Below, piece after piece: positions 1 through 12,000 of a stretch of 64,000 nt of DNA. Location of the stretch: contig JAUTCR010000033.1 of the NCBI GenBank assembly GCA_030673895.1, positions 111,041 through 175,040 on the forward strand, in the 5' to 3' direction. A program made the translations under genes and the position numbers. How positions within the stretch are numbered: the stretch's first letter is position 1; each line of letters begins with the position of its first letter. The stretch is from Verrucomicrobiota bacterium JB023. Its GTDB lineage: Bacteria > Verrucomicrobiota > Verrucomicrobiia > Verrucomicrobiales > Akkermansiaceae. The notes below the pieces were generated by a model. The model was given only the letters and a program-made list of their open reading frames with translations. It did not search any database and was not told where the DNA came from.

Positions 1-2775
1 AAAGGGGAGGGCGTCATTGATGACATCGACCACTTGGGCTCACGTCGTGTCCGGGCAGTCGGCGAGTTGTTGGCCAACCAATGCCGTGTTGGTCTTGCCC
101 GCACCGAGCGTCTTGTTAAGGAGCGCATGACGCTCTTCGACGTCAACATCGAGGGCATGACCCCGCAGAAGTTGATCAATCCGAAGGCTCTCAGTGCCGT
201 GGTGCGTGACTTCTTTGGTCGGAGCCAGCTTTCCCAGTTCATGGACCAGACCAACCCCTTGGCGGAGTTGACTCACAAGCGCCGCCTGTCGGCACTTGGT
301 CCTGGTGGTCTGAATCGCGATCGAGCCGGTTTCGAGGTTCGGGATGTTCACCCTTCACACTACGGCCGGATTTGTCCGATTGAGACTCCCGAGGGTCCCA
401 ATATTGGTCTTATTAACTCGATGTGTACCTATGCCCGAATCAACGAATTCGGCTTCATCGAGACTCCCTATCGTCTGGTTAAGGAAGGGAAGGTCACCAA
501 GGATATTGAGTACCTCACTGCCGACCAGGAAGAGGGCTTTCTGATCGCGCAGGCGAACAACCCGATCGATGAGGATGGTAACTTTGTCCACGAGCGCATC
601 ACGGCGCGTGAGCGCGGTGAATTCCTCGAAGTGTCTCCAGATACGGTCCAATACATGGACGTTTCTCCCAAGCAGCTTGTTTCGGTTGCCGCAGGAATGA
701 TTCCTTTCCTGGAGCATGATGATGCCAACCGCGCCCTGATGGGGTCGAACATGCAGCGGCAGGGGGTGCCTCTTTTGGTTTCCGAGTCGCCCTTCGTCGG
801 CACTGGTTTGGAAGCGAAAGCGGCGCGTGACTCTCGCGCGGTGATTGTTTCCGAGGGTGACGGGGTGGTTGCTGCGGCAACTGCCGAGTACATCGTGACC
901 ACCAAAGATGGCACGCTTCCGGTAAGTGATGAGAAATTCCTGAGTAATCCAGAAAGTCTCAAGACTGTCGTCGATAAGGGAATCTTTGTTTATCCGTTGC
1001 GGAAATTCATGCGCTCCAACTCAGGAAGCTGCATTAACCAGAAGCCGATCGTTCGCAAAGGGCAGAAGATCAAGACCGGTGACGTCCTCGCGGACGGACC
1101 AAATACCGAAAAGGGTGAACTTGCTCTTGGCCGAAACGTACTCGTGGCCTTCATGCCTTGGAACGGATACAACTTTGAGGATGCTATCGTGATCTCCGAG
1201 CGCATCGTTAAGGATGACGTTTATACCTCGATTCATATCAGTGAATTCGAGGTTGCAGCTCGTGACACCAAGCTGGGACCGGAGGAAATCACCCGCGATA
1301 TTCCAAACGTAGGCGAAGAGGCCCTAAAGAATCTCGACCATGACGGAATTGTGCGCGTGGGGGCTGAAGTTCATCCCGGCGACATTCTCGTAGGCAAGAT
1401 TACGCCGAAGAGTGAAACCGAGCTGGCTCCGGAAGAGCGGCTTCTCCGTGCCATTTTTGGTGAGAAGGCAGCCGACGTTAAGGATACCTCTCTGCGGGTG
1501 CCGTCCGGCACCTTCGGCATCGTCCAGGAGATCCGGATGGCGTCTCATGGCACCGTCGCCCGCCGCCGCGGTGAAGATACTGGCAGTGCCGAGCAGAAGA
1601 AGCAGCTTAAGAAGATCAACGATGACTATAAGAAGAAAAAGGACAAGCTGACCGACGACCTGACGGAGAAGCTTTCCGATATCCTTCTGGGCGAGAAGAT
1701 TCCTCTTGATGTCGTTAATGCGCAAACGGGTGAAATCATCATCCCAGCCAATCGCAAGATCACGAAGACTTTGCTCCGTAAGTTGGCCAGCGCTCACGAT
1801 CACATTGAAATCGACCCGAGTCCGATTCGGAACAAGATCCTTGAGATCATCTCCGGATTCGAGAGCCGCTTTAACGAGCTGGATTCCGACCGCGAGCGTC
1901 GCCTTGACCAGATCGAAAGTGGTGACGAGGTCGACCCGGGTGTGATCAAGGAGGTTAAGGTCTTTGTTGCCAAGAAGCGGAAGCTCTCGGTAGGTGACAA
2001 GATGGCTGGACGTCACGGAAACAAGGGGGTTGTCGCCACCATCGTTCCCGAGGCTGACATGCCATTCCTCTCCGACGGCACGCCAGTTGATATCTGCCTG
2101 AATCCTCTTGGGGTTCCGTCGCGAATGAACGTCGGACAGGTTCTTGAGACCCACCTCGGCGTTGCAGCCAAAGCACTCGGCTTCAAGGTAGCTACTCCAA
2201 TTTTCGATGGTATTCACGAAGACAAGATTTGGGAATACATGTCGGAGGCCAAGAAGGTCGATGGATTCACTTGGATCGGTGACGGTAAGGACGGAACGAC
2301 TGGCGGTAAGAGCCAGCTCTATGATGGCCGGACGGGAGATCCTCTCCATCAGCCGGTCGTGGTAGGCCAGATCTACATGCTGAAGCTCGGCCACCTTATT
2401 GCCGATAAGATTCACGCTCGTGCGGTCGGACCTTACTCGCTTGTGACGCAGCAGCCTCTGGGTGGTAAAGCCCAGTATGGTGGCCAGCGTTTCGGGGAGA
2501 TGGAGGTTTGGGCGCTCGAAGCCTACGGCGCTGCTTACACATTGCAGGAGCTTCTGACCGTCAAGTCTGACGATGTGCAGGGGCGGACCCGTATCTATGA
2601 AGCCATCGTAAAAGGTGACAACACGCTGGAGGCCGGCACCCCGGAATCCTTCAACGTTCTCATCAAGGAAATGCAGTCACTGGGACTCGATGTGAGACCG
2701 GGACGGCGCGGGTCTGAGAAACGCGGAGAACTGGGTGTATCCGACAGTTTCTCACTCGACGATTTGACCATCTAA
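1..2775 (+). CDS. rpoB: DNA-directed RNA polymerase subunit beta (5' truncated by window edge)
   Basis: Beta subunit of RNA polymerase, forming the catalytic core with beta'. The frame is open from base 1, so the true start lies outside the window; 924 residues are visible and a few hundred N-terminal ones are missing. A TTG at 34 sits inside the conserved DDIDHLG segment and is not a start. Visible landmarks are the rifampicin-region block [20 protein letters not shown] with the usual His and downstream Ser retained (wild-type-like), the GRHGNKGV motif near the active site, and the C-terminal block ending in [13 protein letters not shown] lysine-rich helical stretch around nt 1590-1700 lies before GRHGNKG, where many bacteria carry a lineage insertion. 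rpoC follows after 35 bp, the standard rpoBC order, so the two are surely co-transcribed. Confidence 0.98.
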   Translation, partial: KGEGVIDDIDHLGSRRVRAVGELLANQCRVGLARTERLVKERMTLFDVNIEGMTPQKLINPKALSAVVRDFFGRSQLSQFMDQTNPLAELTHKRRLSALGPGGLNRDRAGFEVRDVHPSHYGRICPIETPEGPNIGLINSMCTYARINEFGFIETPYRLVKEGKVTKDIEYLTADQEEGFLIAQANNPIDEDGNFVHERITARERGEFLEVSPDTVQYMDVSPKQLVSVAAGMIPFLEHDDANRALMGSNMQRQGVPLLVSESPFVGTGLEAKAARDSRAVIVSEGDGVVAAATAEYIVTTKDGTLPVSDEKFLSNPESLKTVVDKGIFVYPLRKFMRSNSGSCINQKPIVRKGQKIKTGDVLADGPNTEKGELALGRNVLVAFMPWNGYNFEDAIVISERIVKDDVYTSIHISEFEVAARDTKLGPEEITRDIPNVGEEALKNLDHDGIVRVGAEVHPGDILVGKITPKSETELAPEERLLRAIFGEKAADVKDTSLRVPSGTFGIVQEIRMASHGTVARRRGEDTGSAEQKKQLKKINDDYKKKKDKLTDDLTEKLSDILLGEKIPLDVVNAQTGEIIIPANRKITKTLLRKLASAHDHIEIDPSPIRNKILEIISGFESRFNELDSDRERRLDQIESGDEVDPGVIKEVKVFVAKKRKLSVGDKMAGRHGNKGVVATIVPEADMPFLSDGTPVDICLNPLGVPSRMNVGQVLETHLGVAAKALGFKVATPIFDGIHEDKIWEYMSEAKKVDGFTWIGDGKDGTTGGKSQLYDGRTGDPLHQPVVVGQIYMLKLGHLIADKIHARAVGPYSLVTQQPLGGKAQYGGQRFGEMEVWALEAYGAAYTLQELLTVKSDDVQGRTRIYEAIVKGDNTLEAGTPESFNVLIKEMQSLGLDVRPGRRGSEKRGELGVSDSFSLDDLTI

Positions 2776-2810
2776 CCCACCCACCGAATACTAGAATTAA
2801 CTGACAAATC

Positions 2811-5800
2811 ATGAGCGTTGAAACCAATTTGCGTGAACTCTACGGGGTGGATGAACGGCCTGAAGCCTTTGATCAGGTTTCCATCACCGTAGCCCACCCG
2901 GACACCATCCGGAGCTGGAGTCACGGTGAGGTGAAGAATCCCGAAACGATCAACTACCGAACATTCAAGCCCGAGAAGGGCGGCTTGTTCTGCGAGCGGA
3001 TCTTCGGCCCAACCCGCGACTGGGAGTGTGCCTGCGGAAAATACAAGCGAATCAAACACAAGGGCGTCATCTGTGACCGCTGTGGTGTGGAAGTGACCCT
3101 CTCCCGTGTGCGTCGCGAGCGCATGGGCCACATCGAGCTGGCTGTCCCGGTCAGCCACATCTGGTTCTACAAGTGCATGCCCAGCCGCATCGGTCTCGTG
3201 CTCGACATGAGCGCGCGCCAGCTTGAACGTGTCATCTACTACGAAGACTACATGGTGACCGATCCTGGCACGTCACCTCTTGAGCTGGGTCAGCTCCTGA
3301 CGGAGACCGAGCTGCGTGATGCCGAGGACGACTACGGTGAAGACACCTTCCGTGCCGCAATGGGTGCGGAGGCTTTGCAACAAGCTCTGACTCAAGTGAA
3401 TCTCGACGACCTAATCGTCGACCTTGAGGAGCAGATGGAAGCGACCCGCTCCAAGCAGAATCGGAAGAAACTGGCCAAGCGTCTTAAGCTGGCACAGGGG
3501 TTCCGTGATTCGCAGACTCGTCCTGAATGGATGATCATGACGGTTCTCCCGGTCATCCCGCCGGATCTTCGTCCTCTTGTTCCTCTCGAGGGCGGTCGTT
3601 TTGCGACCTCCGACCTGAATGACCTCTATCGCCGAGTGATCAACCGGAATAATCGCTTGAAGAACCTTCTTCAGCTCAAGACGCCGGAAGTCATTATCCG
3701 TAACGAGAAGCGGATGCTTCAAGAGGCAGTGGATGCCTTGTTCGACAATGGGCGCCACGGTCGTGCAGTCACCGGAGCGGGCAACCGTCCACTTAAGTCG
3801 CTCTCCGACATGCTGAAAGGGAAGGGCGGACGTTTCCGTCAGAACCTGCTTGGTAAGCGCGTCGACTATTCCGGTCGTTCGGTAATTGTGATCGGACCCG
3901 AGCTCAAGCTTCACCAGTGCGGCCTTCCTAAAAAGATGGCACTGACCTTGTTCGAGCCTTTCATCATTCGTCGACTCAAGGAGCTTGGCTACTGCCACAC
4001 TGTGCGTTCGGCCAAGAAGATGATTGACCGCAAGACCACCGAGGTCTGGGACATTCTCGCCGAGGTCACCAAGGGGCATCCGGTGATGCTTAACCGGGCT
4101 CCGACCTTGCACCGTCTTTCCATTCAGGCGTTTGAACCGGTTCTCATTGAGGGCTCCGCCATTCGCTTGCACCCATTGACTTGTTCCGCCTACAACGCGG
4201 ATTTTGATGGTGACCAGATGGCGGTTCACGTTCCTCTCTCGGTCGAGGCTCAGATGGAGACCCGTCAGCTGATGCTGGCGCCCAACAACCTGTTCTCGCC
4301 GGCGAGTGGTCGTCCGATCACGACGCCTTCGCAGGATATCATTCTGGGTGTTTACTACCTCACTTACGTGCGCCCTGGACCGAAGCCCGGTCGCGAGCAA
4401 AGCCTTCCGACTTTCGCAACAACGACAGAAGTTGAGTATGCGATCTCCCAACGCGGTGTGAAGTACCACGACTGGATCCGGGTGCGAAATCCCGATTACG
4501 GTAAGGATTCCGTTTTCGGAGCGAAGGAAGAGAAGTATCTCGTGACCACCCCGGGTCGGGTTCGTTTCAACGAGATCTGGCCTGAAGGTCTAGGCTTCGT
4601 GAACAAGACAGTCGGCAAGAAGCAGATCGGAGACATCATCTGGCGCTGCTATCAGGTTTCCGGTCAGGACGGCACGGTCGCCACCTTGGACCGTCTCAAG
4701 GAGCTTGGCTTCAAAGAAGCAAGCCGCTCCGGAATCTCGATTGGTATCGTCGATATGGTGATTCCTGAAGAGAAGAAGGACGAGGTGAGCCGCGCGTATG
4801 CCGAGATCGAAACCGTGACCAAGCATTACCGGAACGGTATTATCACCAATGGTGAACGCTATCAGAAGGTGGTTGATATCTGGACCCGCGCGACGGACAA
4901 CATTGCGTCGGCTCTCTATCGTAAGCTGGAGTTCAACGAAGGTTCCGAGACCGGTAACCCGCTCTTCATGATGGTCGATTCCGGTGCTCGTGGTAACAAA
5001 AACCAGATTAAGCAGCTCTCCGGCATGCGAGGTCTGATGGCCAAGCCGTCGGGTGAGATTATTGAGCGTCCGATTACCTCGAACTTCCGAGAAGGTCTTT
5101 CCGTACTTGAGTTCTTCATCTCGACTCACGGTGCACGTAAGGGTCTGGCGGATACCGCGTTGAAGACGGCAGACTCCGGATACATGACCCGTAAATTGGT
5201 CGATGTGTCGCAGGACGTCATCATCACCGAGCCTGATTGCGGCACCGTCAATGGCATTGCCGTTCACGCTATCTACAGCGGGGATGAAGAGTCCGCTTCG
5301 CTTGGAACCCGCATCTATGGTCGCGTCTCTTGCGACAAAGTAACGGATCCCGTCACGAACGAAGTTGTCGTCGAGCCAGGTCAGCTGATCGATGAAGAGG
5401 TTGCGAATCACATCGAGAATCTCGGCCATGAGCGCCTGAAGATTCGCTCGGTTCTGACCTGTGAGTCGGACCGCGGTTGCTGTGCGAAGTGTTACGGTCT
5501 CAATCTTGCCACCAACAAGGTAGCCAAGATTGGTGAAGCAGTCGGCATCATTGCGGCGCAGTCCATTGGTGAGCCCGGAACGCAGTTGACGATGCGTACC
5601 TTCCACTCCGGCGGGGTGGCATTTGGTGCCTCCAAGCAACCTGTCATTGCTTCCAAGCATAAGGGCCAGGTCATCTATCAAGACCTACGCACGGTTGAGG
5701 ATCTCGACGGGAATCACGTTGTTCTTAACAAGAATGGTAAGATTTCGATTCGTGACGCGAACGGACTCGAGCTCGAGTCCCACAAGATTGTCATCGGTTC

Positions 5801-6971
5801 GATCATCACCGTTGCTGATGAGGGCGAGGTCAAGAAAGGGCAGAAGCTGGCAACTTGGGATCCGCACTCCGTGCCAATTATTACCGAGAAGCCGGGTCTG
5901 GTTGAATTCCGCGACATGATTGTCGGAATTACCGTTCAGACTGAGACCGACAAGGAGACCGGTAAGAAGGGGATGACCGTAACGGAACACAAAGAGGATT
6001 TGCACCCGCAGGTCGTCATTGTGGATGCGAAGACAAAGGATGTTCTCGCCAGTTACTCGATTCCTGTCGGCGCTCACCTTTCGGTTAAGGAAGGCCAGAA
6101 GATCGACGGTGGTGTTCAGCTTGCCCGAACGCCGCGTAAGGTTGCGAAGACAAAGGATATTACCGGTGGTCTTCCACGTGTCGCCGAGCTCTTCGAATCA
6201 CGTCGTCCTAAGGACGCCTGCGTCATCGCCAAGATTGACGGTGAAGTCTCCTTCGGAGGAACCGTTCGAGGTAAGAAGAAGGTCATCATCACCGATCCAG
6301 AATCTGGTGATTCGGTTGACCATCTCGTGCCAATGGGACGCCAGATCATCGTGACTGAGGGTGACCCCCTCAAGCGAGGTGACCAGATTACCGAAGGCCC
6401 TGTTGCTCCCGAGGATCTTCTTGAGGCTTGTGGAACGCAGGCTCTGCAAGAGCACTTGGTCAATGAGGTTCAGTCTGTTTACCGGGCGCAAGGTGTGGAA
6501 ATCAATGACAAGCACATTGAGATCATCATTCGCCAGATGCTCCGCAAGGTCCGAATCACCGAGCCGGGTGACTCCGATTTCCTTTGGGGTGACCAAGTCG
6601 AGCGTGTCGCCTTCAAGAAGACCAATGAAACCTTGGCCGAGCAGGGTGGTAAGCCCGCCGAAGCCGAGCCTGTTCTTCTTGGTATCACCAAGGCGTCCCT
6701 TGAGACTGAGTCGTTTATCTCCGCCGCGTCCTTCCAGGACACCACCCGGGTCCTCACCGAGGCCGCTACAATGGGTAAGGTCGATTACTTGACCGGCTTC
6801 AAGGAGAACGTGATCATGGGTCACCTTATCCCAGCGGGAACCGGTTTCGAAACCCACCGCGCGGTGGACATCGAGTTCACCGTTGAGGAGCCTGAGCCGA
6901 TCGTCCAAGAGGAAGAGAAGCCTGAAGGAGCAGAAGAAGCGGCTCCTGAGGAAAAGAAGGAAAGCGCCTAA
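2811..6971 (+). CDS. rpoC: DNA-directed RNA polymerase subunit beta'
   Basis: Beta' subunit, 1386 aa, the usual length. Residues 462-468 are NADFDGD, the three Asp that hold the catalytic Mg2+. An N-terminal zinc site is formed by Cys73, Cys75, Cys88 and Cys91, and the second zinc site by Cys884, Cys891 and Cys894 with neighbouring Cys890. The bridge-helix/trigger-loop region reads [14 protein letters not shown]. The last ~30 residues are a Glu/Pro/Lys-rich acidic tail, probably disordered. The ATG at 2811 has no recognisable Shine-Dalgarno sequence; it lies 35 bp after the rpoB stop, and a strong intrinsic terminator follows the stop, so the operon ends here. Confidence 0.98.
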   Translation: MSVETNLRELYGVDERPEAFDQVSITVAHPDTIRSWSHGEVKNPETINYRTFKPEKGGLFCERIFGPTRDWECACGKYKRIKHKGVICDRCGVEVTLSRVRRERMGHIELAVPVSHIWFYKCMPSRIGLVLDMSARQLERVIYYEDYMVTDPGTSPLELGQLLTETELRDAEDDYGEDTFRAAMGAEALQQALTQVNLDDLIVDLEEQMEATRSKQNRKKLAKRLKLAQGFRDSQTRPEWMIMTVLPVIPPDLRPLVPLEGGRFATSDLNDLYRRVINRNNRLKNLLQLKTPEVIIRNEKRMLQEAVDALFDNGRHGRAVTGAGNRPLKSLSDMLKGKGGRFRQNLLGKRVDYSGRSVIVIGPELKLHQCGLPKKMALTLFEPFIIRRLKELGYCHTVRSAKKMIDRKTTEVWDILAEVTKGHPVMLNRAPTLHRLSIQAFEPVLIEGSAIRLHPLTCSAYNADFDGDQMAVHVPLSVEAQMETRQLMLAPNNLFSPASGRPITTPSQDIILGVYYLTYVRPGPKPGREQSLPTFATTTEVEYAISQRGVKYHDWIRVRNPDYGKDSVFGAKEEKYLVTTPGRVRFNEIWPEGLGFVNKTVGKKQIGDIIWRCYQVSGQDGTVATLDRLKELGFKEASRSGISIGIVDMVIPEEKKDEVSRAYAEIETVTKHYRNGIITNGERYQKVVDIWTRATDNIASALYRKLEFNEGSETGNPLFMMVDSGARGNKNQIKQLSGMRGLMAKPSGEIIERPITSNFREGLSVLEFFISTHGARKGLADTALKTADSGYMTRKLVDVSQDVIITEPDCGTVNGIAVHAIYSGDEESASLGTRIYGRVSCDKVTDPVTNEVVVEPGQLIDEEVANHIENLGHERLKIRSVLTCESDRGCCAKCYGLNLATNKVAKIGEAVGIIAAQSIGEPGTQLTMRTFHSGGVAFGASKQPVIASKHKGQVIYQDLRTVEDLDGNHVVLNKNGKISIRDANGLELESHKIVIGSIITVADEGEVKKGQKLATWDPHSVPIITEKPGLVEFRDMIVGITVQTETDKETGKKGMTVTEHKEDLHPQVVIVDAKTKDVLASYSIPVGAHLSVKEGQKIDGGVQLARTPRKVAKTKDITGGLPRVAELFESRRPKDACVIAKIDGEVSFGGTVRGKKKVIITDPESGDSVDHLVPMGRQIIVTEGDPLKRGDQITEGPVAPEDLLEACGTQALQEHLVNEVQSVYRAQGVEINDKHIEIIIRQMLRKVRITEPGDSDFLWGDQVERVAFKKTNETLAEQGGKPAEAEPVLLGITKASLETESFISAASFQDTTRVLTEAATMGKVDYLTGFKENVIMGHLIPAGTGFETHRAVDIEFTVEEPEPIVQEEEKPEGAEEAAPEEKKESA

Positions 6972-6991
6972 GCCTTCTCCTCATCATTTTC

Positions 6992-7028
6992 AAAAGCCCG
7001 GTTTCCCTCAGGGGATTCCGGGCTTTTT
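6992..7028 (+). terminator. Rho-independent terminator of rpoBC
   Basis: A perfect 10-bp stem (AAAAGCCCGG at 6992-7001 pairs with CCGGGCTTTT at 7018-7027) can be extended by CCCT/AGGG inside the loop and runs into a short T tract. It lies about 20 bp after the rpoC stop. Confidence 0.9.
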
Positions 7029-7131
7029 CGTTTCCCAAGCTGAACCGGAGGGAGGGGCAATCGGTCTGCCCGGATTGCTTTAGAGGACCCGTCAACCGCT
7101 TGGCAGAAACGCCTCACAAGAGGATTGGCGT

Positions 7132-7854
7132 CTACTGATGCCGGAGATACGTGAGAAAGATTTCTCCACCAGCATTTCGCTCAAACCCTTCGAGGGAGAG
7201 CTTTGTGGACTTTCCCAGATAGTCCCCCAAGTGACCTGTCAAGGTGGGTGCTTTACTCCCTCCGATTAAGGTGTGTCCCGCTAAGGTCAATCGGTACTCG
7301 TCGATGAGGTCTGACTCGATCAGACTTTTGGCCAAGGTGCCTCCGCCTTCGCAAAGTAGCCGCTCAATTCCGAGCGACATTGCGGAGTTCTCGATAAAGT
7401 CTTGGACCGTCGCCCTGTGGGTGGCGGTTGCACGAGGGTAGTTGCCTGGATCAAAATCATCGGCTGGATCCGCGACAATAAGGTGAATATCTCCGCCGGG
7501 GGTGGCGAAAACTTTGTGTGAGGGATCGAAATTTCCCTTCCTCGAAACGAGGCATCGAATCGGCTGCTTATCCAGACTGCGATCCGGGAGAATCATGGCC
7601 ATGTTGTCGGCTTCCAAGGTACCTCGGGCGACCATGATGGCATCGACCGTCTGACGAATTTCCATGAACCGCTGCGTGTCTTCTTCGGAGGAAAATTTGG
7701 AAGGACCTCGCCCGGCGGGCGCAATCTTACCGTCGGCAGAGAGAGCAAAATTGACGATGACATGAGGTCGCTTCACACGATGATCATAAGGCAATGCGAG
7801 CCAATCGAAAGCCGGGAGTCGAATGATGACTTCGTGCGAAGCTGGAGAGGGCAC
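7132..7854 (-). CDS. RibD C-terminal-type (DHFR-like) reductase
   Basis: A 240-aa protein resembling the reductase half of RibD, which reduces the ribosyl side chain of a pyrimidine intermediate with NADPH in riboflavin synthesis. The core begins with the family-typical HVIVNFALSADGKIA (about residues 31-45) and continues with an IMVARGTLEADN segment and the glycine-rich LLCEGGGTLAKSLIE turn (about residues 166-180) that contacts the cofactor. There is no zinc deaminase domain, so this is a stand-alone reductase; proteins of this shape include true riboflavin reductases and uncharacterised DHFR-fold reductases. The first ~28 residues are not part of the core, and a later start is possible. 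It diverges from the glutaredoxin-like gene; no other rib gene is in the window. Confidence 0.82.
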   Translation of the reverse strand: MPSPASHEVIIRLPAFDWLALPYDHRVKRPHVIVNFALSADGKIAPAGRGPSKFSSEEDTQRFMEIRQTVDAIMVARGTLEADNMAMILPDRSLDKQPIRCLVSRKGNFDPSHKVFATPGGDIHLIVADPADDFDPGNYPRATATHRATVQDFIENSAMSLGIERLLCEGGGTLAKSLIESDLIDEYRLTLAGHTLIGGSKAPTLTGHLGDYLGKSTKLSLEGFERNAGGEIFLTYLRHQ

Positions 7855-7983
7855 GATACGACCTCGGGGGAGAGCAACTCAAACGCCGATAACCTTCGGC
7901 AGGGTCGACGTCGTCGAATTGGGCGAGGAATGACTGATAGCAATCGGGCTTGAGCTTTTGGTTTGCCGGATTACTTTCCCCCC

Positions 7984-8364
7984 ATGAGCGATCAGCCCAA
8001 AATTGTCTGCTACCTGAAAACCTACTGTGGTTGGAGCGAAGGTGTCCGTGCCGTCCTCCGTAAGTATGATTTCCAGTGGGAAGAGAAGGACATCATCAAG
8101 AATCCGGCCATGCGCGTCGAGATGGAGATGAAAAGTGGTCAACCTCTCTCTCCCTGCGTGGAGATTAACGGAACCATGCTTGCTGATGTGAGCGGGGAAG
8201 AGGTTGAAGATTGGATGGTTGAGCAAGGTATCGTCTCTCGCAGTGAGGAACAGCCTGATGCTCCCATTGATTCCGCCTGCTCGCCAGAGCAGCACGAGGC
8301 CCAGGCCCGCGCCGAAGCTCAGGCGCAAGGGGTTCCCGGCAAAGTCGTCTTCCTTGAGAACTGA
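7984..8364 (+). CDS. Glutaredoxin-like protein with CGWS motif and C-terminal tail
   Basis: A 126-aa thioredoxin-fold protein. The N-terminal ~78 residues follow the glutaredoxin pattern: strand KIVCYLKTY, active-site-like CGWS (Cys15...Ser18, so monothiol), and the cis-Pro loop SPCVEING. The ATG at 7984 starts directly before the fold; an in-frame TTG at 7963 would add seven residues with no family support. The C-terminal ~45 residues are rich in Ala, Gln and Glu, contain one extra Cys and end in GKVVFLEN; they are not part of a normal glutaredoxin. Likely roles are glutathione-dependent thiol exchange or iron-sulfur handling, but CGWS is not the CGFS of Grx4-type proteins. It has its own terminator. 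Confidence 0.75.
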   Translation: MSDQPKIVCYLKTYCGWSEGVRAVLRKYDFQWEEKDIIKNPAMRVEMEMKSGQPLSPCVEINGTMLADVSGEEVEDWMVEQGIVSRSEEQPDAPIDSACSPEQHEAQARAEAQAQGVPGKVVFLEN

Positions 8365-8384
8365 GAGTTGAACATTTCGATTTG

Positions 8385-8422
8385 TCCCGGCAGCCCGAAT
8401 GGCTCGCCGGGATTTTTTTTTT
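8385..8422 (+). terminator. Rho-independent terminator after the glutaredoxin-like gene
   Basis: Stem TCCCGGC (8385-8391) pairs with GCCGGGA (8406-8412), with inner AGCC/GGCT pairing and one bulge, followed by about ten T (8413-8422). Confidence 0.9.
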
Positions 8423-8560
8423 ACCCGGGGCTTGGGGGGCTTCCTTGATATCAAGGCGAATTGAAAGGGCATCAGCGCGTTCTCTGCCTTCGGCAAAGTG
8501 AGGCGATTCCGGTGAACTCAGAGCTTGCCTCAATAGCTTCTCCTTTTGACTCTCTCTCCC

Positions 8561-8998
8561 GTGAGTCAACCGCTGTTAATCGTCGATGGGCACAATGCCA
8601 TCTTTGGCTTGGAGCGGTTTGGGCAACACGGATCGCGCTTTTCCGAGCTTACTCGCTCCGAGCTGGTGGATTGGATTTCCCGTTATCAGACCGTTACCGA
8701 CTACGCCACGGTCATTGTCTTTGACGGGAAGGGAAGGAAGCGAAGCTCGGTCGGCGGCAGCGAGGGTGACGCTTTGGTGATTTACTCGGCCAGCGGGGAA
8801 AGCGCCGATGCGGTCATCGAGCAGTTGGCGATTGGACAAGCAGCGAAGAGGAGGGTTCTCGTCGCGAGCAATGATAGGTTGGTTGCGCACGGAATCATGG
8901 ATGCCGGAGCTGAGCCCATTCATCTGGAGATGCTGGAGGACATGGTCGAGTCCGCGCTTCAGGATTGGCGTCGCGCACATCAAGTGAGAACATCCTGA
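8561..8998 (+). CDS. NYN-domain (YacP-like) predicted ribonuclease
   Basis: About 145 aa with the PIN-like NYN fold of the YacP/Rae1 family, which includes a ribosome-associated mRNA endonuclease in Bacillus. Visible acidic positions are the Asp in LLIVDGHNA at the N-terminus, the Asp in VIVFDGKG in the middle, and the Asp in VASNDRLV, the expected metal-binding set. I chose the GTG at 8561 (MSQPLLIVDGHN) because it starts just before the first strand; a TTG at 8546 would add five residues. Neither has a Shine-Dalgarno sequence. It is monocistronic, between a terminator and a convergent gene. The substrate cannot be read from the sequence. Confidence 0.75.
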   Translation: MSQPLLIVDGHNAIFGLERFGQHGSRFSELTRSELVDWISRYQTVTDYATVIVFDGKGRKRSSVGGSEGDALVIYSASGESADAVIEQLAIGQAAKRRVLVASNDRLVAHGIMDAGAEPIHLEMLEDMVESALQDWRRAHQVRTS

Positions 8999-9080
8999 AA
9001 AGTTCGCGAGCTACCAACCCGACCTGATTGACCGCTGTTAGGTTTTGAGAAGTTCTGCCAGACTTTCAATTTCGATGCGT

Positions 9081-12000
9081 TTAGTAGCTCACCTTGAGGC
9101 GGAAGAAGCGTTTTCCGTCCGCCGGGGTTCCTTGCCATTGTGGCTCGCCAGTGAGGATTGGTGAGCCCTCGTTGCCCTTCACTGTATGGATATCGGACCA
9201 ATCGGCTGCGAGAAGGGTGTCTGATGTTTGCAAAGTGTAGGTGAGGGAAGGGTCCACGATGCGGTTGAAGGTGACTTCCAGCTCGCCGGGGTTGCTTATC
9301 GACGGAGTGATTCGAATTGCAGAACCCGCTGAGGGATCGTGGGGATCGAGACCAGTAGCGTATTCGATCAGATTTGGGATACCGTCTTGGTCGGAGTCGA
9401 AGTCGTCTGCCGCGTTGCCAGAGTTCTCGTAGCTGCCGAAGTGGGTGAAGCGCCAGTTCTCGAGCTCCGTGTAGCTGGTTTCGGCAAAGGTGAACCAGTT
9501 GAGATTGAAGAGAAATCCTCCCCCGCCGGTGAACACTAGGTAGACGTCCTGGTAGCCGCTCGCTCCACTTACGGGGGCGGTCACGGTTTGCCAATTTTGC
9601 CAACCTCCGGTGTTGCCGAACGAGGCGGTGCCTACCAAGGGACCAGTGGGGCTGTCGAGCCGAATCTCGATGGCTCCGCCTGAAGTGTTACTGGCGACCC
9701 GAGCTTGAAATTCTCCCGCGCCATTGCCGTCGTCGAAGTAGACGCCCTCGTAGGCAGTCCATTCTCCGTTGTTGATTGCCTGGACGTTGAGCCCTCCACC
9801 GGTGTCTTCAGTTGTCTGAGTCAAGATGCCAGATTGGCTGTCAAAGTCCTCGGCTTGAATGATGGAGTAGGCATCCACGTAATTCAGCTGCCATCCCGCG
9901 TCTAACAGGGTGCCTGCATCCCAACCAGACCGGGTCAGGAAGGTGGTGTCGATTTGCGCACCGATCGGAATGTCGCCATCGAAGCCGCCGAGGTTGTTGA
10001 TCAGCGTGGTGCGGGCGGTTCCGGTGATGAGAGAAAGGTCGGCTCCCGAGAGGTCGATGGCATCTCCTTGGGTGGCCGCCGAGGTCGCGCCGGAACCCTC
10101 GCTGAAGAAGCGGGCTGGGTCGGCGGTGGAGGTGGGGGTTCCCCAGACCAAGTCTGAGAAGTCCGCACCGGCAAAGAGGTCTCCCGCGCCGAAGTTCCCG
10201 TCCGTATGGAGGGTGACACCGCTCAAGTTGGAGCCGCGCCAGTCGGTCACGAGGGCAGGGTCGCCGAAGTCGGTGGTGGTCCAAGAGCTGACTCCGAGGT
10301 TTGGAAGATTAAGAGCGCTCAGGTTGCTGCCATCTTCGAGTTGCAAATAGGTGGAGGTCGCATCCCAGTCCGTAATGCCGTTGCAGTTGGTGAGCTCATG
10401 CGCTGTGGGGTCGAAACTCAGCGGCAGGTCCATTCCCAGATCGTAGCTGGCGATGCTGGAAGCCGAGAGCTCGAGCCAGTTCAAATTGACGACGCTGGCC
10501 CCGTCGACGGTCGATCCGGTTTCGCGAAAAGTGAGATAGAGCGGGTGAGTCCCACTCAGAGGGGTGGCGAGAGGAATCTCGAAGGTTTCAAAGACCTGCC
10601 AGCCTCCAGTGGCAGACAAGTTCATGGACCCGACAACGCGTCCCGTGGGACTATCGAGGCGAATCTCTACCACACTGGCAGGACGTTGGTCATCCGGACG
10701 GGCGAGGCGGAGAGAGGCGGTCATTCCGGGTTGGAAGGTGAAGTCGCCATAATGCAGCCAGTCCCCGTGGCTGATGTAGCTCACGTTGATTCCGCCTCCA
10801 ATGTCCTGGGTTGTTTCGGTGCGCGTCCCTTGATTAGCGACGAAGTCTTCACCTTCGATACGCGTGGTCACGGTCGCAGGTACGATGTCGAACCAGTTCA
10901 GGTTGAACCCCGTGCCGGTCCCGGGAGTGACGGAAGTGTAAACGAAGTAGAGGTCATAAGTTCCAGTCGCTATAGTGAGAGGGGTTTCTACGGTTCCCCA
11001 CCATTGGGTGCCCCCGGTATCGATAACGTCCGCCGTTCCGATCAAAGTCCCCGTCGGGCTGCCGATACGCACCTCGATGTCGCCGATTTCATCTGCATAG
11101 CCAGCCACGCGCGCCTGCAGGAAGGAGCCTTCTTCGATAAAGATGTCGTCGTAGCGCGTCCAATCGCCATCGCCCAAGAAGCTGAGGTTGATGCCCCCGT
11201 ATACATCCGTCGTTTCCTCGGTGCGCACTCCGCTCTGCGCATCGTAGTCCTCGGCCTGATAGAAGTCCGCTTTCACGAACTTGAGGTTTTCTTCCGGTGA
11301 GAGCGGACTTTCTCCCGCAGTGTTGACCGCACTCACCTTATAGTAGTAATAGCTGCCGGGATTGATGGTGGTATCGACGAAGCTGGTGCCGCTTTGTTCT
11401 GTTAAAAGAGAGTAAGGTCCGCCGGGTTGTGAGGAACGCCAGATTTTGTAGCTGTCGGCCTCGAAGGATTCCAGCCAGTGGAGGGGCACTTCGTTCTCGC
11501 CGGGGGAGGCGTAGATGGCGAAGGGGGCGGCCGGAGCCTGAATCGCTTCTCCGCCATCGCCTCCTGTGATGCGCACGTTGGCGAAGGTCGCGGTAGCCGT
11601 GCTGTTGAAGGAGCCGGAGCTCACCGCGAGCCCGAAGTAGGCCGTGGCTTTGACATCATAGTCCGCACTTTCGCCACAGCTCCAGCTGATGCCATCGGGC
11701 GAGCTGTAGCAATTGACGCGACTGCCGATGCGCTCGATTTTGAACCAGTAGGGCACCTTGGGAAAAGACTGGCGGGGATAGGAGCGTGAGCCGGAATTGC
11801 CTTGGTGACTGTGGGCCACATCGCCACGGCGGAAGGAATTTGTGTCCTCCTCTCCAGCAGGATTGGACACCACGATGGCCTGCATCGCGGCCTCGTCAGT
11901 GAAGTCCTCGGTAAAGACGAGTCCCGCTCGCGCGTCATCCGTATCTCCACCGCTGAGAGAAGTCACTTGCGCGATGAGGGTGGCATTCCCTTTCACCGGC

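Noticed and set aside
1324..2415. 363-codon ORF on the minus strand opposite rpoB
   Set aside because: It lies within a highly conserved rpoB region; its product has no recognisable domain and is a shadow of biased codons.
10206..11300. 364-codon plus-strand ORF opposite the large lyase
   Set aside because: Antisense to a well-supported multidomain protein; sequence is low in structure.
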